In this document: positions 1 through 13,691 of the stretch, piece after piece
How positions within the stretch are numbered: position 1 is the stretch's first letter
Layout of the letters: each line of letters starts with the position of its first letter
NCBI GenBank assembly: GCA_000469685.2
Contig: LS997565.1
Coordinates: 44,910,666-44,974,665 of the forward strand
Reading direction: 5' to 3'
DNA from: Haemonchus contortus
Taxonomy: Eukaryota > Nematoda > Chromadorea > Rhabditida > Trichostrongylidae
Length of the DNA stretch: 64,000 bases
Position numbers and translations under genes: made by a program
The notes under the pieces: generated by a model
Told to the model about the DNA's origin: nothing
Database searches by the model: none
Seen by the model: only the letters and a program-made list of their open reading frames with translations

Positions 1-2560
1 AGGAATGTGTTGCACAAATCGTAGGAAGAACCATGAGTTACTTAAAAACTCATTAACTAGCGAATAGTTCGAAAAATTAACGCAGAAATAGAGTGTAACT
101 GAATATTAACACTCAGTTGGTTGGAGGCCGATTATATAGGGGATAGGGTGCATTACGCTACTGCTAACCGCCGGCGAGAATCGTTACGCTGTGCCCATTC
201 CTCCGCTGCTCAATCGATGCGATGAAAACACATAGTACATGTTCAAGAATATGGCAAAATCTTATTCGTACCCGCGAAACGGTGACTGGTTTTCCTGCAA
301 TGGCGTACAAAGCATTCCCTCAGCGATAACATCGTGTGTCATAACGCCCTAAGTACAGAACTCCAAGCGATTCATGCTAAGTAAACGAAGAAAAAAAACT
401 GGATCATCGAGACCATAATCCAACGAAAGATGACCTTTGTGGAACAATTAGGAAGACGCTTCACGGAATTAACAAGTGCCTAAGACAACCTAAACGACCA
501 CCGCTGCCAATCAGGTGGATGCACTTAGCCTGAACTGGGCCAAAGGGCTATGTAACAATTGGGAGACCTACGATAAATGTCGCGGAAGCGGAGCGACTAC
601 CCATAAAACCTTTAGCGCTAGAGCTACAATAATGGTAGAATGCACGCCGATTGGATGGGTGAATCCTTGCATATATCCATTATAATAGTGCAAGTCAAAG
701 CTAGTCAAAATATGGGACGAAGTGGTCGAAAGGGAGTGTTGGGAAGACTAAACGCTATCCATGAACCAGAAAGAAAACTGGGTGGAGGGAAAACAGTCAT
801 CGATCTTTCAGAGCGGTCTGAAGATCATAGTGCAAAGTGGACGCACTTTTTCGTACAATGGCACGTACCCCTGATATGCACATTTGAAGAAACTGAGAGT
901 AAAGAACGAATTGCTGATATCTTTAACACTTATCATCGCCTAAATTACTTCCAATACTGAACTCGCATGAGATGACAATTTTTTATAAGGGAAAAGTCCA
1001 GCACTTAGTTTTGGAAAGCCGCTTGAAAAGCAATGTTTCACTGTGTAAAGTCTCTCATCTATCAAAGAAAGCTGACAGGCCCAACTTTGAGGCGCTGAAC
1101 CCGAAAAATGATCATTTCGGTGAGTTTGGGGGCGAACCGCAAAGAATGCAGGGAAACATAGTAAAACTCATTGCAGAATGATGTAGGGCTTGCTTACAAG
1201 CTCAATTCACACTGAACTGCTTTGACTCTGCGACTTTTCACCAGAAATTAATACAGTCGTTCTAATAGGGGAAAACCGACATCATCAAAATAGACTACAG
1301 GCATCAGAGGGACACGAAACGATCACCCTTGTTGAACGCTGATTCACTTCTACTGATGTTTGCACAGGGTCCCATACATGTATAACCTTCGAAAAACATC
1401 TGGACTCGTCTGGCAATAACAGATGCATTTGGACAGATGCACTTGCAAGAGGCCTTTCCAAGGAATTTCGCATGGTTCGTTTTCACACTCACATCCACAT
1501 CCGACCAACTATTTTGCTCAAAAGATCCTAATTCATGTCAGTGAAAGAATTGAAATAGAAATTGAATCACAACTGAATATAGTTGTACTAAATGCCTAAC
1601 TAATGGCATTCTGCTGGATGGCTGGTATACGCAGCATACACATTGAACGAATGTGAAGATGGGAAGAATGACACTTAACCGTACGAGTGCAGCTAATGTT
1701 ATGGCGAACATGCGACTGGCATGCAGGTGACGAAAGTGAGCCTTGAGCAAGAACCAACGTGATGCAAGTTTCTGCAACCCTATGAATCATATCTCAGTCC
1801 CCTACCACTTGGGTTTCAAGGATGCTGAGCTAACCCTTATCTATACATAGAAAAGCCATTTTCGAAAGGGATAGCTCTAAAGAGACCCCAATGTCCAAAC
1901 GTCATTTCCGAGCTTTCCATGACCGATTGTCTTCGGACAAGAAATCCAATATGCAATCCCAAGGGGGAAGCACTGGCACTAGATATATCGGAAGCATGCC
2001 CAAAAGAAGATAGATGTTTTCAAGCACGAATATTTTGCAAATTGCTATTATAATAAACCAAAAGCACTGTGTTTCATGTATTCTTCAATCATGATTGCTC
2101 AAACTAGTGGGCGCTTCTGGAACTCAACAGAAACCTCATTGGTTCTCCACAGATGAATTTTTCTTTAGGTCTGAATATGAGGCGAAATTCTCTAGCGATT
2201 AATATTCATTAGCATTCAATTGCAGCAGAATCGATCTACTTCCATTTAAACGATTCCTTTTCAAAGAACACACTGGAAATGCTGTGACTTTTATGGTCCT
2301 TCTCTTCTACAAAAACCTTTTTTTGTGACGTGCACTTTCAAAAGTGGCATTAGAGCAGAATCCCCATGCGCCCACCAAAGACGAAAAACATTGGAAAGGA
2401 AAAGACTTGAAAGGATAAACGGCACTGGAGTGGGCGTCTAGCAGTCACGCAATGGCAGAACCAGGCTTGCTCGACTGTGTTGGAAAAAGAGAAATGGGAG
2501 CAGGTGTGCGCGAAAAAACACCACCTCAGGAGCGTGACCAGACAAATGTTATACCAATCA
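1..2560. other. Stretch with no recognised gene
   Basis: I see no recognisable protein family, RNA gene or strong repeat here. Open frames of 60-106 codons occur on both strands, but they lack convincing splice partners and protein-like composition. The frame at 640-960 (+) is the longest and resembles nothing I know. Undetected small exons cannot be excluded. Confidence 0.5.
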
Positions 2561-2561
2561 C

Positions 2562-3079
2562 ATGGCTAATATGCTTGAGATAATTGAACCCTTGAATATG
2601 AGCATATTTCGCCCACATCGGCTGAGGAAATGTCAGAAGCACAAACAAATTCTCATCAGTTTCTTCAGGAGACCAGCATGAATGACTACTATGCGAAGAC
2701 AGATGAGAGCATAACTGAAGTCGAAACCTACTTACAAGCCAGCACCGAATTGACTTCCGAAACATGGTTGCGATTACGCTGCTTACCTGTATGTCAAACT
2801 GCTCAGCTGATGGGGCGACACCGGCACGATCCACTCGAGTTATGTTGTCGTCATCGTCGAAACGAAAATACCTATAAGCCAACGCGGTTCATAAAGATTC
2901 AGCCCTGGCATAGTCACAAGTCTTTGTCATATGGTCTGAAATTAACCGACCGACTACTACCAGATGGTTTCATCCATTCATGACCATCGTGGGACAACAT
3001 CTTTTCGCCTCCGCATGCGTCAATATCAAGAACGAACGTACCCCCATCTCGGAACACTGAAGGCACTTGTGTACAGATC
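2562..3079 (-). CDS. Three-exon chain of an unidentified minus-strand gene (partial)
   Basis: Three segments with consensus splice sites join in a single phase on the minus strand. They are 3079-3042 (38 nt, acceptor cttcag, donor GGGG|gtacgt), 2871-2787 (85 nt, acceptor ttatag, donor CAG|gtaagc) and 2621-2562 (60 nt, acceptor cctcag). Phase runs 0 to 2, 2 to 0, 0 to 0 without a stop. The encoded peptide includes an acidic patch FDDDDNITRVDRAG followed by AEQFDIQ and PMWAKYAHIQGFNYL. I do not recognise the family. Flanking exons were not resolved: a possible upstream exon near 3,140-3,200 lacks a good acceptor. It could be a real gene with tiny exons or an old fragment. Confidence 0.4.
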
Positions 3080-5410
3080 CTGAAGTCAAACAACTATTGA
3101 ACTTTGTGATCGGCAGGCTGAATAATAAACAGCGATTTTACCGTGACTTCGAAGGAGGAGAAATATGTCGTAATGATTTCCAAATTATTTTTGATGAAAT
3201 CGTACGATGGCAAACAGGGTCAAATGCGGAAATGACGTCATAGCATACATAAAACAAAAGGACAAGACGATCAACAACTAATGAGCTGAGAAATTGAGAG
3301 AGTGGAGGTAAACCATGCCCGAAAGAATCACGGAAGCCTCTTTTCGAAATCGATTGCCATATCAGCGGTGATTAGATTCGGATAATAAGCTGAAGCCAAA
3401 TATAGCCACAATCGAAGTTTAAGGATAAGAATGAGCGCATAATCATCAATTCGATGGAGTATTTCTATATTACATTATTAGGAATCTATATTTATTCGGG
3501 TTTTCCCCTGAGAAGAGAAACCCAATTCAAGGAAGAGCCAAGTGTAAATTTGCTAAAGATAAAGAGGATCAATCCAGCGCACCAACAAAATGAGTGAAAA
3601 AGTATTAAAAGGTTAGGTTAAGGTAAGTTCTTGATGGTCCCAATTCGGAAAAGGTCTTCTAGTCATAGGACTATACATATAAACATATGATTTTTTTAGA
3701 ATTCTTTTTGAAAATCAAAACTACTACCGCGCCATTCTGAGCAAAAGGAGCGCAGAAAGCAAGATCAGATATGCACGAAAAGACTTCATAACAAGCGAGG
3801 ATCTCGACAACACCGGATCTGATGTCATAGGGAAACTGAACACTTTTGCGAAACATGAGCAGTTCATCGAATAAGCCACCACCCGTGACCCTTGGCAAAG
3901 TACAAAATGGCACCAGCTGCTGCTGGTTTAATAACGGCATGGTTTCGAACATTGGTCAGCTTCGTTCAACATTATATCACTGTCATGGAACAAGACAACC
4001 CCTCCCTTCAAGCAACTTCGTCCAGATTAATAATAAAGGCGAAAGGAAGTAATGAAATGATCATTTCTCTTTCCAGTCCTTAACACATCAATTGTTTGGC
4101 ATGTGTTTTTAATCAAACACTCTCGGTTACAGTCCAGCTGTGATGTTACCCCACAGGAACTCTTCCTATTATGCTCCGTCAGAAGTAGGACTGTTCAATA
4201 AAAACTGCTGTTTTCATCCCTTTTCCTATTCAAAATATAAAAGCTAATCATTCCTTGACTAAAAATGTGAACGGCTCCTTGTAGTCCACCCGTCTGGCAG
4301 GGCTATTCTATCAAAACAGCACCACTGCCCTCTTCAAACTCTAACATTTTTTGAAGGAATCAATTCCCAGACTGAATTCTTTTTCCAATCAGCTCTAGAT
4401 ATTACGCGCTAACATTCGCTGTTTTGAAATCATTTTCTGAATCAATATTGCTCGCTCTTTTCATATTATTACAGTCCTATGAAAACATACGTCGAAAAGT
4501 TCTTTTGGCAGTTTTACTACATTTTTAGGGAATGGAACGATCAGATTCAACGCCGGCATTCGTAACGGTTTGATTTTGACTGTTTACCCTCTTATCAACG
4601 ATGGCAAAGCAGTCGGAAAAGCGCACTACAAGAGAAATGACTGCAAACTCGCACGATCTCTGTCTGACATTTGGATAATTTTCATGCCTCAAGACCAGGG
4701 AACTTATCCTAATGGCAAATCCGTTCATATAAGGAACTAATGCAGAGAAAGAAGGAATCAAGAAACCTTAGCGCTCTGTCAAAGTAGGATTTCGGTGGTC
4801 CAGCGTCCCGCAACACCTCTGTAGGGCCAGCAAACTATTTCAAAAATCTAATGAATGTAATTCAAAGGTTAGATGCTTTTTCTAGTTTCGAAATTATGGC
4901 ATGACGAAAGCTGTACGGCGTCGCACCTACACAACGGACGGACAGTTTCGCAACTGGACATGTTTTGGTTACAGCTAAAGTGCAACATTTTGAAACAACA
5001 TTCAATAATGTTTAAAATCTTACAAAACTGCTTCTCAACAATTTTATTGTTCGAGTCATACTGAAGATTGGTATCATAACAGCGCCCTTCAATTATCTTT
5101 GAAAGAACAAGGCCAAGAAGAATGCCCCCATCACAATCATTCATGATCGCATTACTTCAAAAGAAGCGGAACAACAATAGAAGTTCCTCAAAAACAGCCT
5201 ACAGCCAGCCGCCTTTACTATTCACCATTTGCCATTATACAAACTGTGCGAGGACAGGAACACTGTACGTGAACCAGTTGTGAATAATTTTCCAGTGAAC
5301 ACGGCAGCAAGTATTGTTCGCGAGCTAACTGATGTGCTGAATAACCACATCTACTGGACCAATACATTTACATTGGCAGAACGATCGAATATAATGATTT
5401 TTGGGCTTCT
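3080..5410. other. Stretch with no recognised gene
   Basis: AT-rich sequence with only short open frames on both strands. No family-level similarity, no paired splice signals with phase continuity, and no strong inverted or tandem repeat were noticed. Confidence 0.5.
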
Positions 5411-5949
5411 GTTCAGTATTCGATCTTCATTGTACAGAAATCCTCCCACTAACTTGATACAAGAGTGTCAAATGCGACTTTGAAAAAAGAACTAAACAGC
5501 TTAATGATCATGGTCAAGATAATCAAAACCACAGACGTAGGAATATTGATGCTGCTTATCCATTCATCCATTAATTCACTTCTAAAGACGAATCATCGCC
5601 AGCAAGCCTCCGACAAACAGTTATAAGCATTGTGCTGTTATGTGCAGCCTGTGAAGAGCAGTTTTTTGCGAAGAGGAAGTGTTCAGTATTCGATCTTCAT
5701 TGTACAGAAATCCTCCCACTAACTTGATACAAGAGTGTCAAATGCGACTTTGAAAAAAGAACTAAACAGCTTAATGATCATGGTCAAGATAATCAAAACC
5801 ACAGACGTAGGAATATTGATGCTGCTTATCCATTCATCCATTAATTCACTTCTAAAGACGAGCTATCACAAGCAAGTCTCCGCCGAACAGTTATAAGCAT
5901 GTCGCTGTTATGTGCAGCCTGTGTAGAGCAGTTTTTTTTTTGCCAAGAA
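5411..5949. repeat. Two-copy tandem duplication, period 270 bp
   Basis: The unit starting gttcagtattcgatcttc at 5411 is repeated from 5681, collinear to about 5949. The first 190 bp of the two copies appear identical. The last 80 bp carry several substitutions and a longer T-run in copy 2. The uneven divergence suggests a local duplication partly homogenised afterwards, or a short time since duplication with a hypervariable end. No coding function is evident. Confidence 0.9.
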
Positions 5950-8900
5950 GTGTTCTTCGTCCTTTCACTTTCACAAGGTCGGCAAAATAGTGCAGGGGCA
6001 AAGCACTTATTTTAACAATCGACAAGACAGACCCAACCAACTCTACGGCAAACAGAACTTATCACCTCCTGTCACCGCGTCACATGACCACCGAATTCTG
6101 ACCCAACAGTTGTTGCTGTTTTTCACCGACAACAGCCACAAATCTGATGTTAAAGATAAGCCAATAGGAAAGAGATTACTGTGGTAGCAGTTACACATAT
6201 AGAATCGCTGGTAACGTTGTTTGGCCCCAAAAATTAAACCTTACCTTTAATTACTTGGTGCCGAAGGCAGAAGCAAGCCGATTGGCAAGGAGAAACTGCG
6301 TGAAAGAGCCTCCGCAACACTGAGCGATGTGGCGGCGATCGATGGGCACCCGCACGTAGGCCTGGGGCACACGACAGCTCATACTTCTCAGCGATTCATA
6401 TGGCGTTGGTTAAACTGCACATGACAGCACCGTGCTCACATCAGCTGGCACCGTACAGCTAGCTAACAGGTTCTCTCAAAGCTGCGGACTGCTTGCATAT
6501 CAGGGTAATAAAGTAACCATAAAAAACCCTGTCGGGTTAACTTACAATGATCTTATCATTAGCGGGAAAAGCTGGGAGCATTCAAGTAAGTATATTGACT
6601 GTATAAAGGAACTGATGCAAAAACTTCCCTGTTCCCCCAAACAAAATAGCACCAGAACCACTGAAGTTTCTCCACCTACAAATAGAAACTCCCATAACCA
6701 GCAATGGTCAAGGGGAGCCATTCGAAAGGTTGTGGGTAAGTGTGGTGGATAGCATAAGAAAGTTGATTATCGCAGAAGTGAACCAGGTGCTTCGCTATTT
6801 GACTTAACAACATCTGGAGCTTAGGGATCTTTGACATTTGGGAAAAGGTGCCACATGTCAAAACTGCCCCGCTAGATCCTTACAATAGTCATTGATATCA
6901 TAGCGCAATGATGAAGACTAAGTGTTCGATGATGACGGCGCCTGACCTGATCCACTACAGACACCGTATCAGCGGAGCATCGTAATAGCCTTGTTTACGC
7001 AGGGGCGATTACGGCTGAAACTGATCAAAGATCGGAACGCTCCCCGATGCTCCTACGCTGTAGTGGTCCGCTCTCAACGAAGGTGAACTGTTTCGAACAA
7101 GGAAGGTCGTAAAGGGGCAGCAGACACTACGACTTAGCCTAGATACTGTTAGCGAGGGAGAAAATTGGCGCTTTCCATCGAAATGCCTAGAATAACAGAG
7201 ACACCCTGTTCATACGCAATAATTTCATAGTTATTTGCCTTAATTCCTTGCCAAATACTGGTCCTTCACACAGAAAACGTGTAACAGGATCGAGTTATGA
7301 CCAGGAAATATTTTTAGGCGTCGTTCACCTAACAAAATATTTGAACAGAGCTATTGTTAGCCTGGTGCTCGTAAATATTTAACATTCCCACCACTCTTTC
7401 TGGTACGGGTCGCACACAATGAAAATCAGAAAGAGCATATGCCTTTGTGCCTCGTAAAAACTACCAAAAACAGAGTGAAAAGACCTGAGAGCGGTGGAAC
7501 GAGGTATGACCCAGGTATTTCAGAATGAAGTTGAAGAATTAATTACATTTTGCTCTAGTCACTTTTTTTTACAAACAGCAAAGTTGTACTGCCCTTTATT
7601 GGAACCGAACCGAACGAAAGATAATGTAAAACGTGGGTGGTAGAGGGGCCGAATCAGTGTGAACATGGCAAACCTTCTCGAGATCCATAAACAGTTCAAT
7701 ACCATTAAATAGGTAAAACATCAATGAGAAAAAATACAGCTAACAGCGTAGTGGTTGGTCCACACAAGACAGAAGGCTGTCCTTACAATGCCAGGGTGAA
7801 AGGTTGACCAAAAATACGTCCCATATTAGTTCATTAACAATGGCAAGCCAATGAGGTGTGGATAGAGAAGGTAGGTACTTGACTTTCTTGGAAAGGGAAA
7901 GTCAACAAGTAGAAACGCTGCAAACTCCCTCTGGAGGATGTGGATAAGGAATGCGTGTGACCAATTATGTACATGCCTCGGCCCACTTTTTCCTAACACT
8001 TCCTCTTCCCACTCCAATCTAACGGAATGATGCTAGAAGGTAGAAAACTTGTAACGTTTGGGAAGAACAATTCCGATGTCAGTAACAGCAAGGAAAGTCA
8101 TAACACTTCATGATTCAAAACACGATGCTGATGGATGTTCGATGAGCCCATTTTGTATTTTTTGGGCTGTGAATCAAAAAAGTAGGTGACTGAGACAGCA
8201 TTGGAACGAAAGCAAGTCCAATGAGAAATTTTCAATCGTTCATGTCAACCAACTGCTATCCAGAAATTTTGATCGGGATTCTGAAAACAGTGGACTTTCT
8301 GTGGGGTGACTCCTTACGTAAGCACCAGAGTTATTCGGTGGAGCGAGGAAACCTGAGCTCAACAGAAAAAAAGGATAGACAGCTGTGGCTAAATTTTTTT
8401 ATAATTGAGATGAGGGTCCCGGATTGTGAACTAATCAATAGAAGTACTTTACAGTAATTTGAAAAGGGATATCAATCGGAACCTATGCTATACAATGAAT
8501 CGACATATCGCAGCAGTACGATCAGCGGCGACAGTGACGAATCAGTTCGCCTATGAGAAAGCCTACGCCCGAACAGGTTCGTATGACACACAAAAGGCTC
8601 CGCTGCCGTCAATGCCACTCCTCCAACATCGAAATCGATTACGACACACCTCGAAATTTCACCATTAGATAAAATCCACCACACAAGTTACATAAATCAA
8701 AGTAATTTTTCTAATCTGCAAACAGTGAATCAGCTTTCACGAAATGAGTTGACAGAAAATCTAAAGCGACAGTTTGACTTTCTACTTTAACCCAAAATCA
8801 ATTCTAGCATTCAGATTGCTCTTAAACGATCACCTGTTCAAAATGATTTAATCTAATAGCGTTTCCAAAACAGATGGACAACTTGTTTTGCCAGCTTTCC

Positions 8901-9190
8901 TTTCATCGAACTGCGGCAATAAAAACATTCGCGCGTAGGCACCAATGAACGCATGGAATCTTGAAAAATCCTAGCAGCCCATGGGGAGTTCACGTGGTTG
9001 TTTTATCAGCCTTTTCGCAATGCGGAAAGGCTGATAGCAAGATGAGTAATTTATTTTACTGACATTTTGTTGATTTTGTGCTTACAAACAAACATGAGTG
9101 CGGCTTGACAAATCTTGAAATTCCTATTTTCCGACCAGTTCAATCAAAGACAAAATCCAAGTAAACACAGTTTTGGAGATTTTTCGCTGA
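5950..9190. other. Stretch with no recognised gene
   Basis: Only short open frames without recognisable families. One feature stands out: a near-perfect hairpin at 9004-9036 (arms TATCAGCCTTTTCGCA and TGCGGAAAGGCTGATA). It may be the remnant of a small inverted-repeat element. Confidence 0.5.
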
Positions 9191-9195
9191 GACGG

Positions 9196-9365
9196 GCCTG
9201 TGACCCCCAAAGATAGCACAAGGGACTCTTTCGGGTCGGAGAACGGCTCAAGTAGGGCGCAATAAGGGATCCAAACGGGCATCGCCGACGTACACACCCA
9301 ATGCGGACGAACGCTCACGACGTCGTAGACGCTTTAGAGGTTGCACCATTCGAATCGAGAGCACA
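9196..9365 (+). repeat. Diverged copy of a dispersed repeat (second copy at 58.5-58.7 kb)
   Basis: The segment from CTGTGACCCCCAAAGATAGC through GGGCGCAATAAGG aligns collinearly with the reverse complement of 58,480-58,680. That copy reads CTGTGATCCCAAGGATAGC and GGGCGTAATAAGAG at matching spacing. Identity is imperfect and the copy here has stops in all useful frames. It is therefore a dispersed repeat or an old duplicated fragment rather than a gene. Confidence 0.5.
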
Positions 9366-11348
9366 TGTTACAAGCAGGCAGCTTATTGCAGCCAGTTGTA
9401 GGCAGTGGCCTTCGAACAGCTCGTCCAAAAATACCCCTTGCATGCAACTATGCCGTCACAATCTCGTCGAACAACTAATTTTTCCATTCACCATTAATTT
9501 TGGAGTTAAATTTTATACCAATAAACTGTACTATCTGCTATGTGGAATTAGGTTATATCTAATACATTTTAGGGCTTTACTGCTGATTCATTTACGATTC
9601 AATATCAGTCAGCATAAATTTAACTATTCGTCACCAACTAACTTTTTACAGTGACAAAATCCGGAAGTGATCGCCTATGTTTCCACGCAGTAATCATACC
9701 GAAACCACAGTCGAGGATGGCTCTAATCGTAGAATGCGGGCTCACGTTTTCAAAACTCAATCTCACTCTCAAGCACGACTGAAGTCGATGACTCGGATTG
9801 GGATTGTGATACGTAACTGAGAGAACTGGCTCACCTAAGGTGCTCTGAACTACATACTGTAATCAAAACCACTGCATTAGTGAAGAAGCTCCAAAATTCG
9901 GTGGGCCGCTTCGCTGGGTTCTAAGGACAAAAGAATTTTCGCAGTTTATTGTACTGAATGAACCTTCATCCAGAAATTCATGGAATTATCCCACGTCTGT
10001 AATTTAACTTAAGCTCAATAGAAACAGAGCTGAAAGTATTAGCGTGAAGTGAAAAACAACAACACAGCACAGTTTCTCAGGGAAACATATTAACTTTACT
10101 GACCCATCTCTTCCAACTTCACACCTCTACAGGAATGGTGTATGGCATAAGCTCAACAACTTGTACGGTTACCGGCAACCAAAAACTAGTGCTAGCTTCA
10201 AATTCAGCTATGAAGTTGCTTGAAAGAGTTGGAAACCTGTCGGAGACCGCGTTCTCAATCAAATAGGCGATCAATACGATCTGGAGTGCAAACATTGGAA
10301 AGATTAGACAGAAGCACCACGTCACGGAAAAATTGCGCATGGCTCACAGTGACTAAAAGTCAAATTCTACTCATGCCGAGCGAAAAACTGATCAGCCGTA
10401 AAAGACAAGCTTAGCGATGTCCTATCTTGCGCACTTACAGGTTATTGCGCTCCGTCCTGCAAAAGAATCTGCAACACGCTTGCGCCGTTTCATGCACTAT
10501 CAGGATTTATTATATGTAGCGAGCGTGTGTTCGACACCCTTATTTGGTAAACCTGAGTTTCCTAAAACAGCACTTTAATTATAAAGCACTAGCAGAGACA
10601 GAATGCCCGTCATGATTCAATCTTTGCATTTAGGTAGAGAAAATAATGCCAGACAAAAAAAAATTACAAATGTGAATGTAAGTGAGCGATGGTCCATAGC
10701 TCCAAATGTTCATTTCGTGGTTTTCCATGAAAGATGTAATAGTACTTAGACATGTTGGAAAGCTTTCAGCTCCTTACACAGCTTCTCTAGTCCTGACCGG
10801 TTCCATTTTTCTACGAAAAAGGGACTAACCGTATGGAATGCTCGGGTACTACCGAAAATAATAAAACTCCAACGTCCTGACTAGCTAGGATGATGATAAG
10901 TTCACGGTTTGGAGGTCCAATAAGAGCTCATTAGAAATTAGCAATCCCCGATCTCACATTGTTTAAGAAACACTTGAATTAATTATGAAGCCTGAGAAGC
11001 GCCCTTTATAAAAAGGTCAACTTTGTGGATGAGCAGTAGGTGAAGACAACTGAATCACATCATGAAACAGGAGTGAAATATCTGAGGCGGAGGAAGAGTT
11101 GAAGGTAATATAGGAATACATGAAACACAGCGCAGTGGCAATTCGGCAGATGAAATAGCGGAATTTTCGATGACGGAAACGGCTAAGTGATGGCAGCGGA
11201 CCAAGCCATCGGGAATGGGAAAGCAATGAAGTGGCTTCAACAAAAAGAGATAACGTTCCATCCCTAACAATCTGCCTTCAGTTGAAGATAGTCAAGAAGT
11301 AGGACGCATGTGACCATGAGCTTGGCCAAAACCACAATAAGCCCACAC
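9366..11348. other. Mostly unexplained; possible further minus-strand exons
   Basis: One segment, about 10,126-10,281 on the minus strand, begins after a cactccag acceptor with IVLIAYLIENAVSD and ends at GAG|gtgtga. It could be a downstream exon of the minus-strand gene at 11.3-13.7 kb, but phase continuity was not established. The rest shows no recognisable feature. Confidence 0.35.
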
Positions 11349-13691
11349 TGGAACTTTGAATTCAAACATGCATCCGCAGCGCACAAGCTTCAGAAGTAAG
11401 TTCAGTGTACTGCTAGAGGAAGCACAAATAAGATTTTCTCATCTCAGTCACTCTTGTAATCATCCTATGTATAGAATGCCACGCTGGAATGTAAGGGTTC
11501 GATTTTATCGATTTGCAACTGCCCATTAACTGCAGAGTTCAAAAAATTTTAGCAGGCAAAGATGATTTGTCGCGTCTAGCCTTCTCAGAATCTCACGCAG
11601 GCTGAAGAGCCTAAGCATAATTTATGATCTGAAGCTATCGTACCTGTGCTGCGGTATCTCGACTCCGGCTAATAGAATTTTGCATGCAAGATCGAAGTCC
11701 ACTGCGACACGTGATAAGACCGGCAATCCATGATGCATAACACCTTCATCCACAGTTACGTCGATGTCTGAGGCCTGCAAATTTATGGCTGCTAGGGAAC
11801 CTACTAAAATGCAGCAAAGCAACGTCCTCCCTTTTCGAAATGGGTGAGATAATCACAGAAATAAAAGTCGAGCTCAAACAACACAGAATAACTACTTTAC
11901 TGCGGAACGTGCTGGAAAGAACCTAGCATACACAGTAGTCTCAACCTTCCTATCACTTTTTGGGAGAAGAGGAACGTGTGTCATGTCGAACGAAAAACAA
12001 CCCAACCACCGCATTCGAACTATTATTAAAATCCAACACCTCTCACAAGCAACCTAGTAGCCTTTACACTTATTTTTCCTCAACTCCTGACAAAATCTTT
12101 TTTCTTAAAAAAAAAAGCAAGGAACCGGAGCTCATCCTCTGTAGGACATGCGCACCAGGTAGAAAGAGTTGGGAAGATGAGAAAGGAATTTGAACAGTGT
12201 AAACGAGATAAGAGATGCATCACTGCAATGAATAATTACTTCCCAACTTCTCGAACCGTAGGGTCTTTCTCGCGATGGTGCTGAAGTCGGCATAGCAACA
12301 GCAATTGGATGAGGAGTTCCTTCCCAAGAATAGGTTATAACGGCGTATGCGCAGCCTTCACCAGTATTTGTCATTCCTGAAAATTTGTTCATAAATCAGG
12401 GTGAGCTTCGTTTTTCACAGGTATTACTTCTATTCACTGACCACAAAATATCTTTTTGATAAAATGCCCTCGTTCGTCGGTGCCTGGATGTATGTAGCGG
12501 TTGCTCTGGACCTGTAATAACTTCTAATGATAAGCAGTTACGGTAAAATCAACCTGCTTACGATTAAACAGCGCAGAGATCAGGAATAAAGAGTACGAAA
12601 TTAGTGCCGAAAAAACTACTGGGGCACTTAATTTTACAGGAATAAAGAACAATAACTAGCATACGAGATAGGGCAAAAAGGACATCTTGAAGGTATTGCC
12701 AACGAAAAAATTATGTGCGATACCCTGCCAGAAGGTGTATCTCCTCTTGAGAAAACTCACAAGAATCTACGCGGACGGGGACGTTACAGAAAGGCTCAGC
12801 CTCCCTGAAAATTCTACTCAGCAAGTACGATTCCTTCTAGGAAGTCACTTCCATTAAAGTTTGGGCGCATTAAAAACTAAGTGTCATTGAAATCAGAAAT
12901 TGTTGACAACAAAAACCTGAAAGATTGGAAGAGCCGTTTCTCACCTTGTAAGCGTAACTTTCCGGAGTAGCTATCATCAGTTTACGAGTTGCGGAGCAGA
13001 AATTATAGAACCTGGTGAAGTAACTTCCTTGACCCTAGTAAAAAACTACAGAATGACGACAAGATAATCTTACTTTGTCGTTCCTTGTGGCGTTCCCCAA
13101 GATCCAAGCCCATCAAGGGTGACTTCATGTCGATGTTGCAAACCAGACATGGCTACCACAAATGTACCCACTTCCGTGAATTCTTGAGGAACTGTTGTGC
13201 AAATAAGAGAAGTGCGTACCTAAAATCATGATGGCCATCTGTGACGCATTCAAAACGTCACTACGATTCTGTTGAAATCCAAAGTGAAGTGTATCTCCAT
13301 ACAAGGGAAACTACTACTAGAGGATTTCATTTTTCATCGGTAAAGAAGAAGTACCGTAGAAGAACAACACACCAGTGCAGCATCACTGACAATGATATGG
13401 GCTGCTGTAGCGAAAGATTCAGCTTGTTGACTGTAAAGAGGCCAATCTAGATGCATTCCAATCACATCATTACTGACAAAAATCCGTGAAGGGGCCATTT
13501 CAGTAGCAGCCAATGAGCTTCTGACATCTGCAATATAGGAATTAGATGATGTTGAACGGAAAGACAAGATTCGAAACACTTGGAAGCTTTCCATACCTTC
13601 ATCTGCTCTCGGGTATTCAAGCAGTTGCTTGAACGATTTCACTCGTGACTCACGATGAGGTAGACGACGAGGATTCATAGTGTAACCAACC
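11349..13691 (-). CDS. Unidentified minus-strand gene, nine phase-consistent exons (partial)
   Basis: Nine minus-strand segments join with consistent splice phase and no stop: 13691-13597, 13527-13373, 13268-13220, 13191-13074, 13034-12986, 12511-12442, 12376-12224, 11803-11644 and 11412-11349. They give about 304 residues. The product has two N-glycosylation-like sequons near NRSDVLNAS. It contains protein-like stretches such as SRIFVSNDVIGMHLDWPLYS, EVGTFVVAMSGLQHRHEV and NTGEGCAYAVITYSWEG, and a late hydrophobic stretch STLNLLLKLVRC. I recognise no family, and neither terminus is defined. An upstream segment (about 13,923-13,800) has a good acceptor, but its phase is unresolved. The inferred intron between exons 3 and 4 is only 28 nt, unusually short. 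Existence of a gene is well supported; function is unknown. Confidence 0.6.

Noticed and set aside
2787..2983. Plus-strand frame 2630-2983 as a gene
   Set aside because: The minus strand has phase-consistent splice sites over the same bases; the plus frame has none.
9004..9036. Hairpin resembling a bacterial terminator
   Set aside because: The DNA is clearly eukaryotic and no gene ends there; a repeat remnant is more likely.
12731..12836. Extra exon KESYLLSRIFREAEPFC in the 11.3-13.7 kb gene
   Set aside because: Good acceptor (cctag) and open frame, but its donor leaves a phase incompatible with the next exon; the flanking exons join directly in phase without it.
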